Source: Kibdelosporangium banguiense (GTDB taxonomy: Bacteria > Actinomycetota > Actinomycetes > Mycobacteriales > Pseudonocardiaceae). From it: DNA of 64,000 nt. Below are positions 1 to 9,033 of this stretch, one piece after another (the stretch's first letter is position 1; each line of letters starts with the position of its first letter). The position numbers and the translations under genes are program-made. The notes under the pieces were generated by a model. It was not told the DNA's origin, searched no databases, and saw only the letters and a program-made list of their open reading frames with translations. The stretch covers positions 9,251,203-9,315,202 of the forward strand of contig NZ_JAGINW010000001.1 of the NCBI RefSeq assembly GCF_017876405.1. Direction: 5' to 3'.

Positions 1-1
1 C

Positions 2-1066
2 GAGGACGGCTACTACACCGTCTACCGGCGAATGGCCGAGGAACGACCAGACCTCATCCTGCACCTCGGTGACTACATCTACGAGGGCGGCGCCCGCACA
101 ACCGAGGTCCGGCAACACCTCGGCAAGGAGATCGTCGAACTCGACGACTACCGGCGGCGGTACGCGCAGTACAAGGCTGACCCTGATTTGCAGGCCGCGC
201 ACGCCGCCGCTCCCTGGCTGGTGGTTCCCGACGACCACGAAGTGGAGAACAACTACGCGAACATGAAGCGGGCTGGGGACAAACCTGCGCCGGAACTGAC
301 TCCTGCGCAATGGAAACAGCGGCGAACCGACGCGTATCGGGCCTACTACGAGAACATGCCACTCCGTGGACCCGCCAAACCCAACGGTGCCGACATCTTG
401 CTCTACCGGCGCGTGCGCTGGGGCAGGCTGGCCACCTTCCACATGCTCGATACCCGGCAGTACCGCGATGACCAGGCGTGCGGGGACGGCTGGAAGTACT
501 GCCCCGACGCCGGTGCCCCCGGGCGCAGCCTGCCTGGCCTGGCCCAGGAGAACTGGCTGCTCGACGGTTTGGCCCAGCGCACCGGTATCTGGGACCTGAT
601 CGGCCAGCAGGTGTTCTTCGCCCGGCAGGCCGACGGCAACGACGCGGGCAACATGGACGCCTGGGACGGCTACCCGGCGTCTCGCGACCGCATCCAGAAG
701 GGCTGGGTACAGCGTGGTGTGCGCAATCCCGTGGTGCTCACCGGAGACGTGCACCGGGCATGGGCCAACGAGCTCAAGATCGACTTCACCAACCCCGGCG
801 CCCCTGTGATCGGGACCGAACTGGTGACCAGCTCGGTCTCCTCCGGAGGTGACGGTTCGGACAGCACCGCGATCCCGTACGGGGCGCTCAACCCGCACCT
901 GAAGTTCCACTCCCAGCACCGCGGCTACGTCCGCACCCGGCTCAGTCAGACCAAAATGGACATCGACTTCCGGGTCGTTCCCAAGGTCAGCGTGCGCGGG
1001 GCCGCGGCACGGACGCAACGGTCGTTCCTCATCGAGGAAGGTCGCCCAGGCCTGCAGAACCCCTGA
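2..1066 (+). CDS. phoD: PhoD-type alkaline phosphatase/phosphodiesterase, 3' part
   Basis: The gene enters from the left edge; the frame is open from base 2, so the first ATG inside the window (32) is internal. Visible PhoD-family metal-ligand motifs are LHLGDYIYEG, VPDDHEVENNY and LTGDVHRAW, in the usual order. The C-terminal part runs to a normal family ending (HSQHRGYVR, then a short beta-rich tail). PhoD enzymes are Tat-exported, Ca/Fe-dependent phosphomonoesterases or diesterases that release phosphate outside the cell; the export signal would lie upstream of the window. Family assignment is firm, substrate is not. Confidence 0.9.
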   Translation, partial: EDGYYTVYRRMAEERPDLILHLGDYIYEGGARTTEVRQHLGKEIVELDDYRRRYAQYKADPDLQAAHAAAPWLVVPDDHEVENNYANMKRAGDKPAPELTPAQWKQRRTDAYRAYYENMPLRGPAKPNGADILLYRRVRWGRLATFHMLDTRQYRDDQACGDGWKYCPDAGAPGRSLPGLAQENWLLDGLAQRTGIWDLIGQQVFFARQADGNDAGNMDAWDGYPASRDRIQKGWVQRGVRNPVVLTGDVHRAWANELKIDFTNPGAPVIGTELVTSSVSSGGDGSDSTAIPYGALNPHLKFHSQHRGYVRTRLSQTKMDIDFRVVPKVSVRGAAARTQRSFLIEEGRPGLQNP

Positions 1067-1080
1067 CGGCTTGAAACCTC

Positions 1081-1332
1081 TTAGATCTCGCTCTGGATCC
1101 AGCCGCGCAGCGCGGCGTAGTAGGCGTTGGTCAGGCGGCGAAGCGCTATCTCTTCGGGCATGCCCGCGGTGATCAGGTCGAGGATCTCGCGCGGGTCGAA
1201 CATCATGTTGTAGAGCAGCAGCGCGTGGTCGAAGTGCTCGCCTAGGTGCTCGACGGTTCGGACAGACTGATATCTCGCCGGTCCGCCCCGGAGCCGAATG
1301 CATGCACCGTCCGACCGTGACGTGACTTTCAT
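1081..1332 (-). CDS. hypothetical protein, 83 aa
   Basis: A short reading frame convergent with phoD, ending 14 bases after it. The C-terminal 60 residues (from VRTVEHLGEHFDHALLLYNMMFD) read like a compact helical domain, which is more protein-like than a random frame. No Shine-Dalgarno sequence is visible before the ATG at 1332, and no family is recognised. It could be the remnant of a longer gene. Confidence 0.35.
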   Translation of the reverse strand: MKVTSRSDGACIRLRGGPARYQSVRTVEHLGEHFDHALLLYNMMFDPREILDLITAGMPEEIALRRLTNAYYAALRGWIQSEI

Positions 1333-1801
1333 TCGACACGATGCCTCGCCATGACAGTGCCGGAACGAAACACCCCCGTTTACATCCCCATGGCCTCAGA
1401 GTATCGCCGCTCCCGCCCGATTCGCACTACAACATTCGACGGAACCGCTAATCACTCTATGTAATCACCTCTCGCGACACCACCAGACACCGGCCCTATC
1501 AGGCAATGTCAGCCACAGGACGCACCTGTGACATCCGGCGGCGCCATGTTTCATCGCCCGCCCGGACCATCCGGCAGCGCGGTTAATACATGCCAAAACC
1601 CGCCCATCCACCAGCCCCACAGCGATCCATAAAGGACAATTGACAGATTCGCGGAACACTGATTGAGTTGGCGCCGCAAGGGGGGCAAGTCCCGCTCATC
1701 AGCGGTGAGATTCATTCTTTGGTACACGTCCGCGAGGGCGGGCTCGCACGTTTCTCCAACGCCCCCATTCAGGTGATCTGATCGAAGGGAGCGCACTAGA
1801 A
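1333..1801. other. intergenic region without a recognisable gene
   Basis: About 470 bases of slightly lower GC than the flanks. No frame on either strand resembles a known protein, and no RNA gene is recognised. It probably holds the promoter of the secreted protein at 1802. Confidence 0.5.
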
Positions 1802-2212
1802 ATGGCATTACCGTCTCGAGTCAGGCTTTCCTTGTCGAGGAAAGCCATGGGCTGGGCAGCGGTACTGGGGCTCACTGTCGGAGGGATCGCTCTCACCGCG
1901 ACGCCGGCCTGGACGACCGAGGTCCAGGCTTGCGACCGGTGGGCGAACGCGCCGTATCAGAGTGGTTCGTTCGTCGAAGGCGTGGTCGGCCGTGGTGGCT
2001 GCGGGAACCTGGTGAACCTGCAGTCGTGGCTGTTCGCCGACCTCACCCTGTGGCCGGACCCCAACATCGGCTACGGCTCGGCCAATCTCGTCAACGGTTC
2101 GGTGACCGGCGCCGGCCCCTGCAGCCGGGAAGGCCGGGACGCCTACTACAACCAGGCCCGCACCGACACGGGCGAGCGTTCCGGCGAGAGCCAGCGACGC
2201 GTGTTGTGCTGA
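1802..2212 (+). CDS. small secreted Cys-containing protein
   Basis: 136 residues. The N-terminus is a classical Sec signal: a basic segment up to about residue 14 (SRKAM), a hydrophobic core (GWAAVLGLTVGGIALTA) and a likely cleavage after TPAWT. The mature part is about 95 residues with four cysteines, including one at the C-terminal residue, suggesting two disulfides outside the cell. GAAGGGAG lies about 11 bases before the ATG. A strong hairpin follows the stop. The family is not recognised. An ABC exporter starts 87 bases downstream, but its link to this protein is only positional. Confidence 0.75.
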   Translation: MALPSRVRLSLSRKAMGWAAVLGLTVGGIALTATPAWTTEVQACDRWANAPYQSGSFVEGVVGRGGCGNLVNLQSWLFADLTLWPDPNIGYGSANLVNGSVTGAGPCSREGRDAYYNQARTDTGERSGESQRRVLC

Positions 2213-2227
2213 TCATGTGAACCTGGT

Positions 2228-2254
2228 GGCGCCGGGACCGGGGTTCCCGGCGCC
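2228..2254 (+). terminator. GC-rich hairpin after the small secreted protein gene
   Basis: A perfect 10-bp stem (GGCGCCGGGA with TCCCGGCGCC) around a 7-base loop, 15 bases after the stop at 2212. There is no clear T-run, as is common in actinomycetes. Confidence 0.6.
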
Positions 2255-2299
2255 GCTAGGCTGGCACCGGAACGTGAAACCAGGGAGGATCGCGGGCAC

Positions 2300-3013
2300 G
2301 TGATTGTCGCTTTCGAGGACGTTTCCTATTCGTATCGGCGAAAGCCGGCGCTGACGAATCTGAACTGGACGGTGTCCGAGGGCATCACGGGCCTGGTCGG
2401 ACCGAACGGCGCGGGCAAGTCGACCATGCTGGCGCTGCTGGTCGGACTGCGGAAACCCAAGTCCGGCCGGGTCACCGTGGGCGGTACGGGCAGCGGCACA
2501 CGCCGTCGTGTCGGGTATCTGCCACAGCGGTTCTCGCTGGTGCCTTCGATGACCGTGCGCAACACCGTCGTCTACGCGGCCTGGCTCAACGGGCTTGACC
2601 GGCGGGCAGCGGAAGCCGCCGCGGACCGGGCACTGGAGCTGGTCGATCTGAGTGACCGGGCGGATTCCGCGGTACGAACTCTGTCCGGAGGCCTTCGGCA
2701 GCGCGCGGGTATCGCGGCGGCTGTCGCGCACGAACCTGAGATCGTCGTGCTGGACGAGCCCACGGTCGGGCTGGACCCTGGTCAACGCGTACGGATCCGG
2801 CGGGTCATCGAACGGATCGGCATGAACCACACTGTCGTGTTGTCCACCCACCTGGTGGAGGACGTGGTCAATCTCTGTCCGACCGTGTCCGTGCTCGATG
2901 CCGGCTCACTGCGGTTCCACGGCCCGCTCACCGAACTTGTGGATGGTGCGGAGGTCTCGGCCACCAACCTCGAACAAGCCTACGAACGCCTGCTGGGCCA
3001 GGAGGACACGTGA
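2300..3013 (+). CDS. ABC transporter ATP-binding protein
   Basis: 237 residues, one ABC ATPase domain. Walker A is GPNGAGKST (34-42), the signature is LSGGLRQR, Walker B is IVVLDEP followed by TVGLDP, and the switch His lies in LSTHLVEDV. GTG start with a strong CAGGGAGGA site 11 bases upstream. The stop overlaps the next gene (GTGA), and two membrane proteins follow, so this is the motor of a three-gene ABC-2-like exporter at the plasma membrane. The substrate is unknown. Confidence 0.92.
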   Translation: MIVAFEDVSYSYRRKPALTNLNWTVSEGITGLVGPNGAGKSTMLALLVGLRKPKSGRVTVGGTGSGTRRRVGYLPQRFSLVPSMTVRNTVVYAAWLNGLDRRAAEAAADRALELVDLSDRADSAVRTLSGGLRQRAGIAAAVAHEPEIVVLDEPTVGLDPGQRVRIRRVIERIGMNHTVVLSTHLVEDVVNLCPTVSVLDAGSLRFHGPLTELVDGAEVSATNLEQAYERLLGQEDT

Positions 3014-4293
3014 AGCGCATCGCGTGGCCGCTACCGCCCCTTACCCTTCTTGTCCCAGGCGGGCTGGTCCTGGCTGCGGCTTTCGGTCTGTCACTGGAGA
3101 ATTTCGGCTGGCGGCCGGAGTGGCCCGCGACCTCGGTCCTGGCGCACGAACACCTCAGTATCGCCGGCCCGGTAGCGGCCGCGGCCGCGTTCCACCGCTG
3201 GGCCACGCTGGCCCGCCCGGCCGGTCTGTTGGCCGCAGCCCGGTTGCGGGGCACGGAAAAACCCGAGCACTGGGTCAACTTCCTTCGGGTCTGGGCAGTG
3301 TGCGCGGTGGCCTACACCATCGGGCTGCTGCCGATCTTCATACACACAGCCATATCAGCGACCTATGGCGGTCCCGCCATCGGCTCGATCGTGCTCGGCT
3401 ATCTGGGGCTGGGCTTCGCAGTCGCGATAGGACAGTTCGTCGCGGGCATCGCACCAATGCCTGTGCTGACTGTTTTTGTTGCCGTGCTGGTCTTCCTGCT
3501 GTTCCAACTGCCCCAAGTCGTGCTACGCAGTTTCGGCGCGGTACTGCCGGTGCAGTGGGACACCTTGGCGGCCAACGAATACGAGACACCGGCGTCACTG
3601 ATCTTCCGCGCGTTCGCCTTGCTGGCAACAGCAGGCGCGATGGTCATGGCGTCACGACTCGGCCGCACACCGGACCAGCCCGGCCGCACAGCCTTGCCAG
3701 CCTTCGGGGCAGTCGGCGTGCTCGCCGCGTTCCTCGTTGCCGCTGCGGTGAATCCGCCGGCCAGGCTGGAGGCAGTGGCCGCTCCTCCCCTGCTCTGCCA
3801 ACCCAGAAACGGCATAGAGGTGTGCGTCCACGCCGCGCACGAGGCCGATCTGCCCGAACTCGCTGACACCGTGTCCGCGCTCGCCAAGGCCTACGGCGGC
3901 AAACCCGCTGCTGTCAGAGGCGTTTACGACGCTGCAGCCGTCCCGGCAGGCGGACTGCCGAACGACTACGTGGTGGTCGGTCTGATCCTCGATCAGACAA
4001 CCCGGGACACCGCCGGGGAGGACGTGGCCGCGGCGATGGCAGGCTATTTCAACTGTGCCCGCGCCATCCGCTCGAACACCGGCGACCGCGTGGCGCTCGA
4101 AGCCGGAATGGCACGGGCGAACGAACTCGCGCGCTGGCTGCGGCACCAGGCGGGGATTGTCCTGCCGTCGGCGCAACCCTATGAACCCCCGCCGTCCGGT
4201 CTGTTCGCCAAATCGCCCGAGGAGATCCAAGCCTGGCTGGCGGCCAACAACACCCAGGTGGCCACGTGCCAGAACGGTAGGGATCCCGTCTAG
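3010..4293 (+). CDS. ABC transporter membrane subunit with C-terminal soluble domain
   Basis: 427 residues. The first ~250 residues contain about six hydrophobic segments (for example 12-25, 95-115, 120-165, 200-220, 235-250). The last ~170 residues form a soluble Ala-rich domain with three Cys (CQPRNGIEVC and FNCARA) that would lie outside if the topology is even. GTG start overlaps the ATPase stop by four bases, so translation is coupled. The resemblance is to actinobacterial ABC-2-type permeases of unknown substrate; the extra domain is not recognised. Confidence 0.75.
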   Translation: MKRIAWPLPPLTLLVPGGLVLAAAFGLSLENFGWRPEWPATSVLAHEHLSIAGPVAAAAAFHRWATLARPAGLLAAARLRGTEKPEHWVNFLRVWAVCAVAYTIGLLPIFIHTAISATYGGPAIGSIVLGYLGLGFAVAIGQFVAGIAPMPVLTVFVAVLVFLLFQLPQVVLRSFGAVLPVQWDTLAANEYETPASLIFRAFALLATAGAMVMASRLGRTPDQPGRTALPAFGAVGVLAAFLVAAAVNPPARLEAVAAPPLLCQPRNGIEVCVHAAHEADLPELADTVSALAKAYGGKPAAVRGVYDAAAVPAGGLPNDYVVVGLILDQTTRDTAGEDVAAAMAGYFNCARAIRSNTGDRVALEAGMARANELARWLRHQAGIVLPSAQPYEPPPSGLFAKSPEEIQAWLAANNTQVATCQNGRDPV

Positions 4294-4901
4294 TGCTGTT
4301 CCTCTCGGCGCACAACGCGCGGGCCGTCGCAGCGTTGTGCGTGCTGGCCGCGGCACTGTCCGCATTGGCCGCGCGCATCGTGATCCCTGTCGATCTGGCT
4401 GTGTTCGACCCACCCCGGGACATCCCGCTCATCGAACTGCTGGCAGTGGTCTACGGCGGAGTCGCGGCCGGCCTGACCGCACCACGCATTGTGGAATGGG
4501 AAAAACTCGGCACCACCCGGGTATCGGTCTTCTCAGCCGCGCTGGTGCTCGCGGTGACCGGGCTGGCCCAACTCGTGGTGTTCGCCGGAGTGGCCGTACT
4601 GCCAGGTGAAGCGCCCTGGCAGTACGTCCCGGCCAACGTCGCGGTGTTCACGGCCATCGCGTGCCTGGCCCGCGGCGTGCTGGGCCCGATCACGGCGCCT
4701 GTATTGACCCTGCTGCTCTTTCTCGCCTGCTGCGTCGTCCAGAACACCCTGCCGGACGTGGGCGCCTGGCTGCCGCTGTCACGACCCAACGGAACTCCGT
4801 TGCCGCCGGTGGTTGCCTTGGTCGCGGTCGCGCTGGCCATCGCCGCCACAGCCCACAATCGAGGCATGACCATGTGGGCATACTCGCGCAACCGCGACTG
4901 A
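4293..4901 (+). CDS. small membrane protein, second ABC transporter membrane subunit
   Basis: 202 residues with about six hydrophobic stretches and short loops. The stop TAG of the upstream gene shares its last base with the GTG start (TAGTG), again implying coupled translation. Together with the preceding ATPase and permease it completes an exporter operon (2300-4901). No family-specific motif is visible, so the role is inferred from position and topology. Confidence 0.7.
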   Translation: MLFLSAHNARAVAALCVLAAALSALAARIVIPVDLAVFDPPRDIPLIELLAVVYGGVAAGLTAPRIVEWEKLGTTRVSVFSAALVLAVTGLAQLVVFAGVAVLPGEAPWQYVPANVAVFTAIACLARGVLGPITAPVLTLLLFLACCVVQNTLPDVGAWLPLSRPNGTPLPPVVALVAVALAIAATAHNRGMTMWAYSRNRD

Positions 4902-5074
4902 ACACTTACCTCAACGCGGTCACAGCGCCGAGGGCGTTCAGGCGGTCTGGGCATGCACGTACTGCCCGTTTGCGTAGCCGGTAAGCCAGCCTCTGATGGT
5001 CTCGTCGTCCCATCTCTCGCCAGCGACGTAGCCGGATTGTGGCGATCGCCGGCCGCGTGCCGTAACCGAATTCG

Positions 5075-6043
5075 TCACAGCTGCGCGGCCACGCTCTCCA
5101 GCCGGTCGCGGATCCACTGGTGGGCTGGGGCACGCATGTTGCGTGGGTGCCAGAACATCGCCATTGTCAGTCTCGGCTGTTCGATGGCCAGCGGTATCTC
5201 GCGCAGACCCAGCATGGGACCCAACTGGTCGAACAACCGGCGCGGGGTCAACGTGATCAGGCTCGATCCCGTGATTGCCCGCAACGCCACCATGTATGAC
5301 TCCACTGTGACCGCGATCGGCTGGCGTATCCCTTGCTCGCTGAGCTTCACCTCGGACACGACCCGCGGCCCGTTGATCTGAACGGCCGGGGCGCTGGCCA
5401 GTGCTTCGGCGGTCAGCGGTGAGTTCACAGCATGGTTTTCCTGGTCTGCCACGGCGATGAACTCGTCGGTGAACAGCGCGAGGTGCGGGAAGTTCAACAG
5501 TCCGGGTGTCTGGAGCTGCAACGGCCAGAACAGCAGGTCGCACCGTCCTGAGCGGAGCTGTTCGACCGGTTGTGCACGAAGCGGTTCCACGTTCACCCGC
5601 GCCCCTGGGGCCTGGGCTGTCAGTCCACGCAACGTGGGCAGCAGCAGGGTGCCGGCCGTGTAGTCGCAGGCGATCATGGTGAATGTGCGCTCGGCGGTGA
5701 TGGGGTCGAAGGGCTTGCGGCCGGACGCCAGCACCTCGCGTGCCGCGACCATGGCGGTCTGCACCGGCTGCAGGAGGGACTCCGCGAACGGTGTGAGCAC
5801 CAGCGTGCGGCCGTCGCGGATGAGCAACGGATCGTTGAAATGGCGCCGCAGCTTTGCCAGCATCGTGCTCATCGTCGGCTGCGCCATCGAGAGCCGTTCA
5901 GCCGCCTTCGTCACGTTCTGTTCCAGCAGCAGCGCGTTCAACGGAATCAGCAGGTTGAGATCCAGCCTGCCCCACCCGGCCGGCTCTTTCGGTCGCTGTT
6001 CGCGCAGGTCAGCGGAATTATCGAAGCCGGAGATGTGGTTCAT
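5075..6043 (-). CDS. LysR-family transcriptional regulator (NodD-like branch)
   Basis: 322 residues. An N-terminal winged helix-turn-helix (about 28-90) reads LNALLLEQNVTKAAERLSMA followed by QPTMSTMLAKLRRHFNDPLL, the standard LysR recognition region. The rest is the periplasmic-binding-protein-like effector domain. The wording of the HTH and LFTDEFIAVAD segments is closest to the NodD-like LysR group. It is transcribed away from the DUF6069 gene at 6192, with a 148-base shared upstream region, the usual arrangement for a LysR protein and its target. The effector is unknown. Confidence 0.9.
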   Translation of the reverse strand: MNHISGFDNSADLREQRPKEPAGWGRLDLNLLIPLNALLLEQNVTKAAERLSMAQPTMSTMLAKLRRHFNDPLLIRDGRTLVLTPFAESLLQPVQTAMVAAREVLASGRKPFDPITAERTFTMIACDYTAGTLLLPTLRGLTAQAPGARVNVEPLRAQPVEQLRSGRCDLLFWPLQLQTPGLLNFPHLALFTDEFIAVADQENHAVNSPLTAEALASAPAVQINGPRVVSEVKLSEQGIRQPIAVTVESYMVALRAITGSSLITLTPRRLFDQLGPMLGLREIPLAIEQPRLTMAMFWHPRNMRAPAHQWIRDRLESVAAQL

Positions 6044-6191
6044 ACGTTATTGCCGCCTTCTGGAGAAGACTGTCGTCGCCTAGTTTCGAATCACCCGTTG
6101 GAGACGGCCACTCCCTCGCAGGGTACGGAATCGACCGACCCTCCTCAGCGCGCGCTGAGCAAACCCTCAGGCACCCGGAAGGACATCACCG

Positions 6192-6626
6192 ATGACCGAC
6201 ACCAGCGGATTGCAGGCCCGCACCCACCAGCCCGCCCTCGTCCTGGCCGGCACGCTCGCCCTGGCCGCGGTGGCCTCGATCGTGCTCAACACCGGGATCG
6301 CCCTGCTGGCCGGCCTGGTCCTGCCGGACGGAGGCGTCCGCATGGGCCTGCAGCCGATCGAGTACGCGCCGCTGACCGTCGCCGGCATCCTGCTCGGCAC
6401 GCTGGGCTGGTACGTCATCCGCCGCACAGCCCGCAAACCTCGCGCGGTCCTGCGCGTGCTTGTTCCCCTGGCCGTGCTCCTCTCGTTCGGGCCGGATCTC
6501 GGGATCCTCGCGGCCGGTGCGAGCTTCGTGAATTCACTGGCCCTGATGGCGATGCACGTCATCGTCGCCGTGATCACCGTGCCGGTACTCGCCCGGGTAC
6601 TGCCACTGCCTGCTGACCCCGCCTGA
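6192..6626 (+). CDS. DUF6069-family membrane protein
   Basis: 144 residues with four predicted transmembrane helices (about 15-38, 58-76, 90-108, 112-138) and short cytoplasmic ends. The spacing of helices and the segment VLRVLVPLAVLLSFGPDL match the DUF6069 family of small actinobacterial membrane proteins, whose function is unknown. It is divergent from the LysR gene, which is likely its regulator. The start ATG at 6192 follows the purine stretch GGAAGGA. Confidence 0.75.
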   Translation: MTDTSGLQARTHQPALVLAGTLALAAVASIVLNTGIALLAGLVLPDGGVRMGLQPIEYAPLTVAGILLGTLGWYVIRRTARKPRAVLRVLVPLAVLLSFGPDLGILAAGASFVNSLALMAMHVIVAVITVPVLARVLPLPADPA

Positions 6627-6629
6627 TTC

Positions 6630-7667
6630 TCAGCGTGGCTGCCCGTAGTTCAGTGGCAGCGCCTGCAGCCGCTCCACCGGAACGTCGGCCAGCGTCAGCC
6701 ACGTGTAGGAATCGTCGTCCGGGATCTCGTTCTCCGGATCGGTAAGCAGGTGATAAGGGTTCACGCCGCCGTTGCGCGCCATGTACGGGCGAGGGTCCTC
6801 CGCCTGGGTGGCCAGTGAGCCGGACTTGTCCGACATGATCAGCCCGTACTCCTGCATGGCGCGGGCAATGGTCCGCGCCGCGGGAGAGCGCAGGGTGTTC
6901 ACGTCGAAAGCCGGATCCAGCCGGAACCGCTGCCCCTCACAGGGAAAGTCCACACCTTCGGTGTTGCCGTCGTTGCGGTTGGCCGGCCAGGAGTTGCAGT
7001 TCGCCCGGACCCGGACGGTCTGGATGTTGAGGGCGTGGTCGATGCGCCCGCGGCGTAATTCCTCGATACGGATCAGGAAAGCCCCGAACGGCAGGCCGGT
7101 GGCGGCCGCGCCGAGCGGATTGGTGAAGATCCCGGGGTTGCGGGAGTAGTGCTCGATCTTGCCGCCCCAGCAGGCGGACCAGTTCCCGTTGGCGTCCCGC
7201 TCGGCACGCCAGAAATCCCAGTAGGTATCGGTGGACGGCTGATAGATCGCGACCGTGTTGTCGGTGCCCTGCGACACCAGCATCCCGGGCGGGGTCGGCA
7301 CCGAGGACAACGTGTCCGCGATCACCGGAGCCAGGTGGGGCAGTCCCAGACAGTCGGAGAAAGTCCAGCGCAGCCGTGGTGTGTACCAACTGGCTGTGTA
7401 GATCGGTGACGACCAGGTGTGTGTGTTGAACGCCCACACCTGGTAGTTCTCGTCCTTGTCCTGCTTGATGTTCGCCACGATCGCGGCCGAGTTCGGCACG
7501 AGCGGCACGTGTCGCGGCAGCTTGGTGTTCCACGGACCGGACCGCGCGAAGCCATTGGTCGGCTGATGCCGGCCCGTCGCCTCACTTTGCCCTGGTGACA
7601 CCAACAGTCCGCTGATCAGAGGCAGGGCGATCGCCAAAACAGATACGCCCCTCATATTCCGGCGCAT
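6630..7667 (-). CDS. secreted protein of unknown function
   Basis: About 345 residues when started at the ATG at 7667; a second ATG at 7655 gives an equally plausible signal peptide (RGVSVLAIALPLISGLL, cleaved near SEA). The mature protein is rich in Trp, Tyr and Asn and has paired cysteines (SDCLG, WSACWGG, ANCNSW, FPCEG). The text resembles actinobacterial exoproteins of unknown role. It follows the beta-propeller gene by 28 bases on the same strand, so the two are probably co-transcribed. It converges on the DUF6069 gene, with ends three bases apart. Confidence 0.75.
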   Translation of the reverse strand: MRRNMRGVSVLAIALPLISGLLVSPGQSEATGRHQPTNGFARSGPWNTKLPRHVPLVPNSAAIVANIKQDKDENYQVWAFNTHTWSSPIYTASWYTPRLRWTFSDCLGLPHLAPVIADTLSSVPTPPGMLVSQGTDNTVAIYQPSTDTYWDFWRAERDANGNWSACWGGKIEHYSRNPGIFTNPLGAAATGLPFGAFLIRIEELRRGRIDHALNIQTVRVRANCNSWPANRNDGNTEGVDFPCEGQRFRLDPAFDVNTLRSPAARTIARAMQEYGLIMSDKSGSLATQAEDPRPYMARNGGVNPYHLLTDPENEIPDDDSYTWLTLADVPVERLQALPLNYGQPR

Positions 7668-7695
7668 GCTGGTTACTGTAGGACTTCGACCGCAA

Positions 7696-8928
7696 TCAGT
7701 CACGGTAACGCCAGATGCCGGGTTTGCCCTTGCTGTCGAAACAGGCGATGTGGGTGCGGCTGAAAGCACAGTCCGGATACGCGACCGGCAGTTCGCCGAG
7801 GCTGCTGTACTCCCCTTCGGGCAGGGACAGGAACCAGAACAGGACATTCGTCGTCCGGCCTTTCGGCCGGTCGCGGTGCATCTGCAGGACGCCGGACGTG
7901 CCGTACCAGGCCTGTTGGCGGCTGTCGGAGACAAGACGACGACCGGTCGCGAGATCGACGTAGACGAACTCGTCGGTACCCTGCTTGTCCTCCGGATAGA
8001 CCTTCATGTACCCCCAAGTGGCGCCGCCCCTGCCGACCTGGACCTCTTCCACGGGGCGCCACAGTTCGCGCCCCTGGGCGTCCAGCACCTGGCGACCGGT
8101 GACGCTGCTTCCGGCGTAGAACAGGCCGTCGGCCAGGCTGGTCATGCGGCCGTCGTGCTCCCACCTCAGCTTCAGGTCGGACAGTCCCAGGACCACGCCT
8201 CTGCGTGTGTCGGTCTCGCTGTTCAGCAGCTGCATCAGCAGCGCGTCACCCGTGAAGGTCAAATCCGCACTGGTCGAGCCAGTGACCAGCGCGGAGACGT
8301 CGGTCGACGCGAGCACGGCGCCCGAACTGGGATCCAGCCTGTCCAGGGTGTGTCCTGTCCGGTAGCGCAACAGTTCCTGACTGTCCGGGATGGCCACGAC
8401 CCGGTCGCGGCCGTCGTGGTCCAGTCGCCAGATCAACTGCCCGGTCCGCGCGTCCAGCATGGCGACACCGCTGGTGAAACCTTTCTTGTCCATGAGGCTC
8501 GCGAAAACGCGGCCGTCGCTCCGGGCGCTTCCCGCGGCGATCGGCAGGGAGGGCTGTTTCCACAACAGTTTCCCGGTCTGCGCGTCGATCGCGGTCAACA
8601 CGCGATCGGCCGTCGTCAACACCAGACCGCCACTGACGCTGACGATGTCGCCGCCGACTTCGGCAGTCCACAGTGGTGTGTCCGAGCCTTCCCGGTACGC
8701 GGCGATCCGGCTCCCACCGGCGGTGTAGGAGAAGTAGGCGATACCCGTGTCCGGGTCGAGCTTGACGTCCCGGTCGCCACCGGGATCTGGCTCCGGGCCG
8801 TCGAAACGGCCGTCGACAACCCGATCAGGCGTGATCAAGCCGGTCCCCGGCAATGTGATCGCCAGCGTACTCGCCGCAACAAGGATCACGACACCGGCCA
8901 CAAACCACCAACGAAGACGCACGGACAC
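7696..8928 (-). CDS. PQQ-like beta-propeller repeat protein, membrane-anchored
   Basis: 410 residues. One hydrophobic segment near the N-terminus (WWFVAGVVILVAASTLAITL) acts as signal anchor. The rest carries PQQ-enzyme-type blades with the hallmark A-x-D-x-x-T-G-x-x-x-W: AIDAQTGKLLW, MLDARTGQLIW, RLDPSSGAVL, VLDAQGRELW, YVDLATGRRL. The protein is an extracytoplasmic beta-propeller like BamB or other PQQ-binding-like proteins, with no sign of an oxidoreductase active site, so a binding or scaffolding role is likelier. GTG start at 8928. It heads a two-gene unit with the secreted protein downstream. Confidence 0.85.
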   Translation of the reverse strand: MSVRLRWWFVAGVVILVAASTLAITLPGTGLITPDRVVDGRFDGPEPDPGGDRDVKLDPDTGIAYFSYTAGGSRIAAYREGSDTPLWTAEVGGDIVSVSGGLVLTTADRVLTAIDAQTGKLLWKQPSLPIAAGSARSDGRVFASLMDKKGFTSGVAMLDARTGQLIWRLDHDGRDRVVAIPDSQELLRYRTGHTLDRLDPSSGAVLASTDVSALVTGSTSADLTFTGDALLMQLLNSETDTRRGVVLGLSDLKLRWEHDGRMTSLADGLFYAGSSVTGRQVLDAQGRELWRPVEEVQVGRGGATWGYMKVYPEDKQGTDEFVYVDLATGRRLVSDSRQQAWYGTSGVLQMHRDRPKGRTTNVLFWFLSLPEGEYSSLGELPVAYPDCAFSRTHIACFDSKGKPGIWRYRD

Positions 8929-8994
8929 GGTCCACAGTGTCGCAGCAGCGCCCCTGGGCCCACGACGGCAGAAATCACGTGATCGCTCCCGACG

Positions 8995-9027
8995 ACGAAC
9001 CGAGCCGGCCTGGCCGGCTCGGTTCGT
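8995..9027 (-). terminator. strong palindromic terminator hairpin
   Basis: A perfect 16-bp stem (arms 8995-9010 and 9012-9027) around a single central base, located just past the stop of the S53 protease gene (9034, minus strand). There is no T-run. It separates two leftward transcription units. Confidence 0.7.
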
Positions 9028-9033
9028 GTCAGA

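Noticed and set aside
7666..8982. A 438-codon plus-strand frame opposite the beta-propeller gene
   Set aside because: The minus strand carries clear PQQ-type blades and a signal anchor; the plus-strand frame has no recognisable feature.
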